64,000 nt of DNA from Tuctoria greenei (Eukaryota > Streptophyta > Magnoliopsida > Poales > Poaceae). The stretch covers positions 95,272,301 to 95,336,300 of the forward strand of contig JAYESD010000005.1 in NCBI GenBank assembly GCA_036927565.1, written 5' to 3'. Below are positions 34,706 to 45,021 of this stretch, piece after piece. How positions within the stretch are numbered: position 1 is the stretch's first letter; every line of letters begins with the position of its first letter. The notes below the pieces were generated by a model. That model was not told where the DNA came from. It did not search any database and saw only the letters and a list, made by a program, of their open reading frames with translations. The translations under genes and the position numbers were made by a program.

Positions 34706-35759
34706 TCAAGACTTTAGGTTCACCTCTCAGTAACCTCGAGGAAGAACTGGCCGTTTGGAGCCAGGACCAGGTCAGCCGAACCACCAAGCCGACCGACCCC
34801 TTCCTGGCGCCAAATTCGGTCAAATGACACGTGTTGGCTCCTCTCAGCTTGAAGAAGTCAGTGGTGACTGATTCGCGCGCTTTTGGTGGCAGGAACCGAC
34901 CCTTCTCCAAGCCCAAATAGGACTGCTCACTTCAACACACACCATTTGACCATCATTCTATTGTATACACTAGTTCTCTTTGTCATTAGTGGAGTTAGGC
35001 TATAGGCAGGAGAGCCTCTAGTCCCAAGTCCAGATTGGGAAGGTATGACTCATATATATTTTCTTATATTTGTGACTTTATGCATAATAAAGATATTATC
35101 TTTAGTCTTCTTTTATTCATATACTTGGATGAAGCCTTTCTTATTTGATTGTGGATTCCTTGTATGTGGTAGGAGTAGTCTTTATGATTATGCCATATTA
35201 CTATTAATCTGTCATCATAAACACTACCAACCCCCACTATAGTCTAATTAGTTATGATATGATCATGTTAATATGGATACCTTATGCTATGTCTTAACAT
35301 TGGTTCAACGATGTTTAGGTTAGTCATTGCATTAGGATGTCATGATTCTTAAGGTATTTACATAGTATGCTAGCATGGTACTAGGTTAGTAAGTAGAGTT
35401 GGATGTCTAGTAGACCCAAAGATTGAAGGGGTAGGGAGTAGATGGTGACAGCCCTATCTACCCTTTGTAATCCTCCATCTTCGGCTATGCCACAAGCTCT
35501 TGGCGGGAGTCATCCTAGTATTTCTATGGGTAAACCCGTGCCCGATGTGATGAACAACTTAGCATAAGGATTCACCATTGACATGCTCATTAGTACCTAA
35601 CCTAGGCTATGTATATGTATATTAGAAGCATTGTAGGAGCAACTTCTCAACTCTTAATCTAATCTCCACTAAGAAACATTTACCCATAGAATAGATTGCT
35701 TAGGTGTGGGTCACACTAGCCATATTATTAACCTACCTCTGTCTTGATAATTGATTAGT
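34706..35759 (+). repeat. Partial A-type LTR in inverted orientation, right arm
   Basis: From about 34735 it is the reverse complement of the left arm and of the LTR at 21770-23319, running past the left arm's break (TAGTCTAATTAGTTATGATATG, then the CATCTTCGGCTATGCC block). It ends near 35759, short of the LTR end. With 33782-34667 it makes a large head-to-head palindrome. Boxes GGTCAGCCGAACC and GCCGACCGACC lie at 34770-34798. Confidence 0.85.
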
Positions 35760-37374
35760 ACCCCATAGCTTGATCATAAGAGTAGTGTGGTGGAGGCACC
35801 CTAAATTGCGAAATTACGACGTGCAAAATTTGTGTTGCATCCCGAAACACGTTGCAACCGAACATACGACTCGACACGTCGAAACAGAGCAACAGAGAGG
35901 CCAGAAGCGGGTCAGCATAGTGACAAAATTGGCAAAACATGCCAAGGTGAGGATTCAAATACTTTGAGAGATTGAGATATACCAAACGAGAGATAAAGGC
36001 AAATGCTTCTTTAACTTTCCAAATATAGCAATTTGTCAAATCATTTCAACAGGAGGAGATCCTGGAAAACTACATTCTAGCCATTCCACTCTTCAAACAC
36101 TCAAGATTGATGTGGTCCCCACGTTCAAAGGGAATTCATGAATTCAAATATAATTTGAATTACAAAGTATCCTCATTTTCTAACTTATAGAAAATTTATG
36201 ACAACACTTTAGTTCATCTTCTTTCCTTCTCTCAAGGACGAGCAAAAGACAAAGTGTAGGGTAGTTTTTTGACGCTCCCTAAGTGCCATATTCAGACCGT
36301 CACACCAAAAGAGAAACATAACATAGTTGTAGGGTTAAATACTAACCAATTCCACAAGTGTTAGTGTCTATTTTTATGCAGGTGAAATAACACCCCAAAA
36401 TACCAAGATATGCATGGAGCAATCCATAAACATGGATTCCAACGAATCGGGCGACGCCACGTGGCATCACATGGATTAAATAGCCCACAAACAGTCGTAT
36501 CCAAGGAGATCCAATAGTGTATCACCCATATCAGTCAAGGGGACCCACCAGTTAGTGACCTGGAGAAAGCACACCTGAAATGGGGCACTGACCAGGTCGA
36601 TCGAACCCCTGGTTCGGCCGACCTCTTCTTTGTGCCAAACTCGATCTTCCTCCACATGGTTACTTCTCTCGGCTTCCTGATAATGGTGAAGACTGATTCA
36701 CGCGCATTTGGTGCCACACCAAAAGTTGAAAATAGAATACCACTCCTAAGGTTTAGAGTAGTCCTAGAGGTTGCCCAGTAGAAGGAGAGTGTGGTGAAGA
36801 GTTTAGAAGAAGGAGGCTTGGGCTTGTCAAGTGCCTTTTCTACACTTGTACTCCTACAAAAGTTCTATACAAATCAAGTAAGCCTTTGTGAATTCAATAC
36901 AATTTTGATTTCCAATTCAAAGTAGTTTGCACAAGTAGTTACTTGTAGATTCATTGCCTTAATTTATTAGAAGCTCTAGTTGTAGCTTTGTGTTTGAAAC
37001 AACTAGAGTAGTGATTTAGAACGTAAGCATGCTGCTTAGGTTAGAAATCACCAGTGAATATCTCGTAGACCCATAGATTGTAGAGTAGGCAGTAGGTGGT
37101 AACAACCCTATCTGTCCTTTGTAATCCTCCACATTCGGCTATGCCATAGGCTTTTGGCAGGAGTCGTTCTAGTTTTGCTAGAGGTAAACCCGTGCCTGAA
37201 GCAAGTAGTTATCGCAAATCTATTTGAATTAGAATCAATACTTTGAATTTCTCTCTATTCCTTGCCTACCAAACAAGTTTTTGTCCTTGGGTGAACTAGT
37301 TCGTAAGTCTAGCACCCACGTTCCTTGGATTTGATGCCCTTGGGAATAATTCTTAAGGAGAAGTGCTACAGCGG
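35760..37374 (+). repeat. Element B2: 3' end and LTR, first piece, plus orientation
   Basis: 35760-36266 resembles the reverse complement of the B1 3' region (GTTGCAACCGAACATACGACTCG matches about 30757-30780). The LTR starts near 36267 after the tract AAAGTGTAGGGTAGTTTTTT and follows the B1 LTR in reverse to GGAGAAGTGCTACAGCGG at 37374. There element C is inserted, and the rest of this LTR is at 47840-47888. Boxes GGTCGATCGAACC and GGTTCGGCCGACC lie at 36586-36612. Confidence 0.82.
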
Positions 37375-40199
37375 TGTAACACCCTCATTTTCATGCATCA
37401 TGCCCTACATATATTCATATCCATGTTTAACATTAATCCACATAAAGAGGAATGAGTTTAAAATTGATTGGGAACAAAACCGCACTTAAATTCTGGAAAG
37501 TGCAGAGTAGTCCGATTTTGGTGAGGACTAGTCCGATTTCTCTTTGACCTCCATCGGACTTGTCCGTTTTTGCTGCGGAATAGTCCAATTTTGCCTCTAG
37601 ACACTTTCGGACTTGTCCGGTCCTATGCGGACTAGTCCGGTGTTCCAAGAATCCTTGAAAATTTGCTAAGTCCCTAGGTTTGTTCGGACTAGTCCGGTGT
37701 TCCAGCGGACTTGTCCGTTTTCCTCTCTGACTAAAATCAGACTTGTTTGATTTTTGGTCGGAGTTGTCTGATTTCTCTCTGGACAACTTCGAACTAGTCC
37801 GGTCCTTGTCGGACTTGTCCGATATTTCGCGAATCTGAATTAATCCTTTGTTTTACGACTTGTTTCTTGGGTTTCACGTTAAGTGGGCCTAGGGACGTTG
37901 TGCCTAACTCTTCTAGAGCCCATGTGGGACTCTAAACCGGCCTCTACTCATCTCAAACTCAAAATCCATCTAACCCTGGCCTCCACCTCTATATAAACAA
38001 CCACACCCCTTGGCTTGACCTCTATTTGCCACTTTTCCACCCCACCCAAACCCTAGTTCGTGGAGAGCTACCATCAAGGAGGGAGGAGGAGATCCCAAGC
38101 AAGAAGAAGAAGAGGAGGAAACGAAAGAGGATCAAGATCTCATTCAAGTTTTGTTCTTCATCACTATTTCATCTCCAAGTTCATCACAAACCCTAGATCA
38201 TCAAGATCCAAGTGCTACCTCCAAGTTTCTCGATTCATTGGAGTCCTAAACACCTGGTATACCTTCTATTCTCTTTTTCTTACGTGAATTCAACCCCGAG
38301 TCTCCAAATTCATGTTGATCTAGAAAACCCTATTCTGCTGATCTCGCAAAGTGCGGACTTGTCCGGTCCTTGGCGGACTAGTCCGATTTTCCTTGTTAGT
38401 TTCTGTTGAATTGATTCTAAAATTAGATCTAATCACATCCAAACCTATATAAAATTGTTAAATGCTATTAGAACTAGCTAGTGATCATTAAAAACAACTC
38501 ATTAACAAGTTCCACCTTGCATTTGCATTAATCATGCATATCATGTCATATTGAGTAATATTTGTGCACTGTTTGATTGTGTTTCTTGTCTTGTATGTTT
38601 ATTGTGCGGATTAGACGGATTTGCGCTAGAGAGTGCCGCGGAGGATCTACAGCACCAAGAGTTTGAAGGCTTCGACACGAACCAATACCAAAAGCAAGGC
38701 AAGTGTCCTTGAAGCATATTGATCTTGTTTTTAAAATAAATGCTTTGTTTGCAAACTGCATGCTTGTGTCAATTTGATGGGAATCCTATGATAGGAAGTT
38801 TACTAGCTTTGTTTAATCACCCTTGTCACCTGGAATATATGGTAGAGAGTTGGGATGGGATTTTTACCTTCTTGCTTCGCTTAATTAATCGGTATGGAAG
38901 ACAACTACACTACTTAATTTAATTATACATTAATGAGATTGTGGTTGACATGAATTGGTTAAATCTGATATGGTAATGGGTGATCTAAGCAAGCCTGGTA
39001 CGTGGATGGGTTGGATGTCATGGTGGTTTTGCTTGCTTTAGATCTAAGGACCGGTTCGTGGAGCGACCATCCAGGATTTACAGTGCCACCACGAGGCCAA
39101 GTATGGGTGTGGCGTAGCTGATTAGTTAGGGCTTTGCAGGTGCTATTTGGACCATTAAGGATGCTCGGGGAAGGGGTAGTCGGATTGGGTTTGTTGATGA
39201 TTGGTGGGACTACCCTGGGACCCGAATGGCTCAAGAGGGGGCCCATGGTTGAAGATGTGCTCAGTCTGAGGCATCGGCACCAGTGAAACCTCAGTGGGGT
39301 CTAAATAGGCTAGTAATCCCTTTGTAAATGTTATTTTGTGATCTCTTGGCCACACACCTACGGAAGTGTGAGATGGCATAATTGAGATTTTATAGTAATT
39401 GCAAGGTGATAAAATCACAAATGCGTTGGTAAAGCGGTACAACCTCTGCAGAGTGTGTCTAAAACTATCATGACAGCCGTGCTCCTGATTATGAGCAACC
39501 TGGACCCTCACATGATTAGAGGAAAATTGGGATTTGGGATGGTTATGGTTGGTATTATGGTTATGGATGGTTATGAATTAATTTCTGGTATTGAATATGG
39601 ATATTGGTATATGATGATGGATATGGAATATGGACTGGTATTATGATAACTACATGGCTTATGACGGGTTTATTTCATATACATGTAATATATTGCTTTT
39701 CAAATGTTTTATTGTACTTTTCAGCACTCAACCATTATTATATTCGTCATTTGAATTAGCCACATGTCATACTTTCCGCACTTGCTGAGTACGACATGTA
39801 CTCACTCTTGCAACCCCCCCCCCCCCCCCCCCCCCGCCCCCCACAGTTGTAGGTCAGGATTGGGAGTTTAATGGTGATAATGCGGAGTTCTAGGCCGTGT
39901 CTGCCGTCAGCTTCGCCTGTGGTGTTGATTGGAGCTGAGCTACCCTGTTGCTTATGCTGCCTAGATGTTCAGTTTGCTTATTTAGTTTATTTCCGCGGCA
40001 TTAGTTGAACATGTTATTAATAATCATTAGTGCTTGTGTTTTGAGGATAATATGGTTTGTGTAATAAAATTTGGTTAATAAATTTTGTTCCGTGGTAATT
40101 TTCTGTATACTCTTTTGTGAATGCACTCGTTTATGTGTGTTGAACATCCTGGGCACACATATGTGTTCACTTGGTTCATTTTCGGAATCGGGTGTCACA
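37375..40199 (+). repeat. 5' LTR of element C
   Basis: TGTAACACC...GTGTCACA, 2825 bp. A box cluster lies at about 37503-37850, a TATA box CTATATAAAC at 37988-37997, and two more boxes at about 38352-38380 after it. A C-run (39814-39842, one G inside) and a TATGG-rich stretch (39540-39640) are low in complexity. Short frames inside it are not genes. Confidence 0.95.
37503..37997 (+). promoter_or_regulatory. Box cluster and TATA box in the element C 5' LTR
   Basis: About a dozen and a half boxes occur here, alternating between GGACTAGTCC and GGACTTGTCC centres. Linkers such as TTTCTCTTTGACC, CTCTAGACACTT and TTCTCTCTGGACAAC sit between pairs. Several boxes have lost a CpG (for example GCAGAGTAGTCCG against GCGGACTAGTCCG in the 3' LTR). 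The TATA box follows at 37988. Confidence 0.8.
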
Positions 40200-40202
40200 A
40201 AT

Positions 40203-40215
40203 TGGTATCAAAGCC
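40203..40215 (+). other. Primer binding site of element C
   Basis: TGGTATCAAAGCC, one base from the initiator-Met tRNA complement TGGTATCAGAGCC, three bases inside the 5' LTR. The following 250 bases are untranslated leader. Confidence 0.9.
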
Positions 40216-40465
40216 ACAGGTTGACCGTAGGATGTAGCCTAGATAGAATGGACACTTTAGAGCACATAGAAACACTCAGGAATCAATGTGTTCTTGCTTG
40301 GTGTGCTGCTTGCTATATATATTGGTTGCTTGTGTGCTTAATAGAGGATTTTGGAATGCTTTAGCATTTCCATGTCCACGTAGGCTAGTTAGTTGTCTAG
40401 TTTCATATCCCTTGATGCATATAATTGGGGACGTTTTCTAATTCTTACCTATTGCTTTTCTTCAG

Positions 40466-41839
40466 ATGGTGAGAACTCGCAACCAGAGTGATGCTAATGA
40501 TGAGGAGGAGAACCATGGAGTACCTCAGAACAACAATGGACAAGGACCTGCCCAATGAGCTATTAACATTGAGCAGCTTTAGGCTGTGCAGAACCAGCTC
40601 ATGCAGACCATGATACAAACTATGGGACAGTTGCAGACTGGCAATAACAACAACCAGCCCCACATGCCTCCACCGCCACCCCCACCTCCTCATAACCGGT
40701 TGGGAGAGTTTATGGAGACTAGGCCGCCAACCTTTGATCAAGCCACTGACCCTATGGACGCAGATGATTGGCTCAAGTTCGTGGAGAAGAAGCTTGCTAT
40801 TGTCCAATGCAGTGACTGGGAGAAGGTCTTATTTGCTTCTCATCAACTAGTTGGAGCAGCTGCGGATTGGTGGGATTCACTATGCAATGCTCATGAGAAC
40901 CAAGAGAGAATTACCGGGGTAGAATTCAAGGAGAGTTTCTGTTCTCATTATGTGTCGAAAGGTGTTATGGTTTTGAAGAGGCAAGAATTTGAGAACTTAA
41001 GGCAAGTAAGATCAAGCGTGAGTGAATATCTCAATAAGTTCACTTAACTCTCAAGATATGCGCCTGAGGATGTTAGTTGGGACAGCCGGGAACAATACTT
41101 ATTCATGAGGGGCTTGAACAATGAAATCCAAGTGCAACTACTCAAATGTGATTATGCCAACTTTCAGAAGCTTGTGGACAAAGCAATTGTGGTTGAGAAC
41201 AAGGTCCGTGAGATGGAGCAAGACAATAAGAGGAAGGCGCCATATCAAGGACAGCAACAAGGAAGTAATGTACACCCTCGCTTTGTGCCTCCTAATGCGC
41301 CATATTATAGCTCCTCTACTCCTATACAGCGCCCTGGATTTGCACCATGCCCAACCCAATTTGTGCAGCAGCGCCCTGTCATGCAAGCACCTAGGCCTCC
41401 AATGCCATATGCACCTCGTGCTAATTTTTCTAGTGCAAATGTTCAGAACCAAGCTCGCCCCAATAATCCCGGTGGAGTAAAGAAGTTCTATACTTGTGGA
41501 GAAGCTGGACACATTGCACATCAATGTCCTAAGTCGGGCCTTGGTCAAGGAAGCAATGGGTCGAGGCAAAATCCAAGACCTAATGGAGGAGCGCCACAAG
41601 GGAACATTGGACAGAAGAATTTTGCTCGTGGCAACGTGAACCATGTCTCTACGGAGGATGCTCAACAAGCGGATGATGTGGTCATTAGTATGTTTCTCGC
41701 CATCTCTAACCCCGCGGCTATGGTATTTGATTCTAGAGCATCGCATTCATTCATTGCATCGAAGTATGTTGCCAAGTATAGTTTGCCTATCTCTCATATG
41801 AAGTTTACTCTATTGGTTAAGTCTCCTGGAGAGAGATGA
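40466..41839 (+). pseudogene. gag: Element C gag and start of protease
   Basis: One frame runs from the ATG at 40466 to a TGA at 41839, with in-frame stops near 40556, 40577 and 41045. The gag core is clear (NRLGEFMETRPPTFDQATDP, ADDWLKFVEKKLAIVQCSDW, QLVGAAADWWDSL, LSRYAPEDV). The zinc knuckle reads FYTCGEAGHIAHQC; family members have Cys where F stands, so the first zinc ligand is lost. The protease active site near the end reads VFDSRASHSFI, with Arg instead of Gly after Asp-Ser. The protein would form the particle, and the protease would mature it; both look disabled. Confidence 0.92.
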
Positions 41840-44800
41840 GGACAAATATAGTATGTCAAAAAGTAAGCCTTAGAATAAGGGGGGGGGGGGGGGTAGACTT
41901 CTCCGCCAACCTCATTGTTTTGGATTCTCAAGGATTGGACATTATACTTTGTATGGACTGGTTGAGGAAGCACAATGGAGTTATTGAGTGTGCCACAAAG
42001 ACGGTGAAGTTGACCAATGAAGAAGGGATCACCATTGAATTTGAAGCAACTAAAATCGCAGCGAAGCAATTGGAGTTGAATCATATGGACGGTGCCGCAA
42101 TTGAGGAGATCTTGGTGGTGTGTGAATTTTTGGATGTTTTTCCGGACGAGTTGCCAGGTATGCCACTGATCGAGACATTGAGTTTGTATTGATTTAATAC
42201 CTGGAACTGCACCTATAGCTAAGAGGCCATATATGATGACTCGTATGGAATTAGCGAAGCTCAAGAAGCAAATTAAAGAGCAAATAGAGAAGGGTTTTAT
42301 TCGGTCCAGCTCCTCACCTTGGGGAGCGCCCGTGCTGTTTGTGGACAAGAAGGATGGATCCCAAAGGATGTGTGTAGACTACCAAGCTCTCAACGAGGTA
42401 ACAATCAAGAACAAGTACACCTTGCCACGCATAGAAGACTTGTTTGATCAGATGAAGGGTGATTGTGTCTTCTCTAAGATTGATTTAAGGTCGGGATGCT
42501 TTCAAATGAATATTAGACCATTGGACATACCCAAGACAACTTTTAGGACATGGTACGTATCTTATAAGTAAACCGTGATGTCCTTTGGATTGACCAATGC
42601 GCCTGCCTAGTTTATGTACCTCATGAATAAGGTCTTCATGGAGTACTTGGATCAGTTCGTTGTGGTGTTCATTGATGATATAATGATCTACTCAAAGGAT
42701 TAGAAGGAACATGAGGAACACTTGAGGCTTACATTGCAGAAATTGAGGGAGCATCAATTGTATGCCATGTTCAACAAGTGTCAGTTTTGGTTGAGAGAGG
42801 TATCATTTTTGGGTCACATCATCTCAGGAGGAGAATTATTGGTTGACCCTGGAAAAGTGAGATACGTGTTAAAATGGGAGCCCCCGCAGAATGTAAAGGA
42901 GATCAGGAGTTTCCTTGGGATGGCTGGATATTACCGTCGGTTCATCAAGGACTTCTCCAACATAGCCAAGCCAATGAAGGAATTGCTAATGAAGGGAAAA
43001 GCTTTCCATTGGACTCAAGCTAGTCAAGAAAGTTTTGAGGAGTTGAAGAAGAGGTTAATTACAACCCCAGTTTTGATATTGCCGGATGTAAGCAAGGGTT
43101 TCGATATTTATTGTGACGCATCGAGACAAGGACTTGGATGCGTGCTTATGCAAGAAGGTCAAGTGGTTGCATATGCATCGAGGCAATTGAAGAAACATGA
43201 ACAGAATTATCCGCATGATTTAGAACTTGCAGTTGTGGTACATGCGTTGAAAATTTGGAGACACTATATCATTGGACATAGGTGTGAAATTTAAACGGAT
43301 CACAAGAGTCTTAAGTATATTTTCACACAAACGGATCTGAATTAGAGGCAACGGAGATGGTTGGAGCTCATCAAAGATTATGATTTGGGAATCAACTATC
43401 ATCCGGGAAAAGCAAATGTAGTGGCTGATGCTTTGAGTAGAAAAGGGGTAAGTCATCAACCCATAGTTCGAGAGTTACCATCTGATTTATGCAAGGAATT
43501 GGAACGGTTGAATATCGGATTCATAAATGAGATGGAGATGATGGAGTTAAACCCAACCTCAAAGCAAGAATCGTAAGGCCAAACTAAGGATGAGGAAATT
43601 CGGGAAATCAAGGAAAGGACCCAAGAAGGGAGAGAATTCAGATTTGATTTGGATGAACGTGGCACCCTATGGCTTGGTAGGAGGATTGTCGTGCCTAATG
43701 TGAAGCATATTCGGAGACGATATTAAAAGAGGCACATGACTCACCTTACTCAGTTCACCCGGTTGTACGAAGATGTACAAAGACTTGAAGACGTGCTATT
43801 GGTGGATAGCATGAATAAGAACATAGCTGAATACGTAGCATTGTGTGATGTGTGCCAACGAGTCAAGGTGGAACATCAAAGTCCAGCTGGACTATTGCAA
43901 CCATTATAGATTTCGGAGTGGAAGTGGGAAGAGATCGTTATGGACTTCATAGTTGGTTTACCATGTACTCAGTCTGGTTACGACTCAATTTGGGTAATTG
44001 TGGATCAGTTAACTAAGTCAGCCCACTTTATTTCCGTCAAGACCACCTATAATGGAGAAAAATTGGCGGAACTGTACATGGGAAGAATAGTATGTTTGCA
44101 TGGAGTTCCGAAGAAGAAGTTTCGGATAGAGGTTCACAATTTACCTCTAGATTTTGGTAGAAATTGCATGAAGCATTGGGAATAAGGATAAATTTTAGTT
44201 CAGCATATCACCCTCAAACGGATGGACAAACCGAGAGGACCAATTAGATTTTAGAGGACATGCTGAGAGCTTGTGCTTTAAAGCATGGGAAAAGTTGGGA
44301 CAAGAGCTTGCCATATGCAGAATTTTCATACAACAATAGTTACAAGCAAGCTTGAAAATGTCACCATATGAAGCGCTTTATGGAAGGAAGTGTAGGACAC
44401 CTTTATTTTGGAATGAGGCAGGAGAAACTCAAGTATTTGGTCCGGATGTGTTGCAAGAAGCCGAAAAGCAAGTCCAAATAATTCGTGAAAACTTGAGGGC
44501 TGCCCAATCAAGACAAAAGGGCTATGCGGACAACAAGAGAAGGAAATTAGCCTTTGAAGTGGGAGATTTTCTTTACCTCAAGGTGTCACCGATGAGGGGT
44601 CATAAGAGGTTTAACATAAGAGGCAAGCTAGCACCTCGCTACATTGGACCATTTAAGATTTTGGACAAAAGAGGAGAAGTAGCGTATAAGTTGGAGATGC
44701 CAGCTCAACTTTTGGATGTCGATGATGTCTTTCATGTTTCCCAGCTAAAGAAGTGCCTGAGAGTACCGGAAGAATAAGTGCCAATGGAAGGATTGGAAAT

Positions 44801-44957
44801 AGGGGCATATTTGACTTATGCCAAACAACCGGTCAAAATATTGGAAACCAAAGAGGGGGTCACAAGGAAAAAGGTTATTCGATGGTGTAAAGTTCAATGG
44901 AAGCACCACAAAGAAAAAGAAGCAACATGGGTGTTGGAGGATGATCTCAAGAAGTAA
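41840..44957 (+). pseudogene. pol: Element C pol: protease end, RT, RNase H, integrase, chromodomain-like end
   Basis: Protease continues at 41836-42192 in a new frame behind an expanded G-run (41879-41893), reading LIVLDSQGLDIILCMDWL. RT spans 42233-42720 (LFVDKKDGSQRMCVDYQALN, SKIDLRSG, VFIDDIMIYSKD), RNase H 42722-43470 (FDIYCDASRQGLGCVLMQE, HPGKANVVADALSRK). Integrase spans about 43700-44340 (CDVCQRVK zinc finger, MDFIVGLPCTQSGYDSIWVI, HPQTDGQTER with its Glu). The C-terminus at 44352-44957 has GDFLYLKVSPMRG and a chromodomain-like KILETKEGVTRKKVIRWCKV. Numerous stops and frameshifts are present. Confidence 0.93.
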
Positions 44958-45007
44958 TTTCCCTATCTTTTCTCTTCCGCGTCGAATCTCGAGGGCGAGA
45001 TTCATTA

Positions 45008-45021
45008 TAAGGGGGGTTTTT
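45008..45021 (+). other. Polypurine tract of element C
   Basis: ATAAGGGGGG followed by a short T-run directly before the 3' LTR. Confidence 0.75.

Noticed and set aside
40445..41746. Antisense frames over element C gag
   Set aside because: They are shadows of the gag frame; the plus strand carries the conserved gag and zinc-knuckle motifs.
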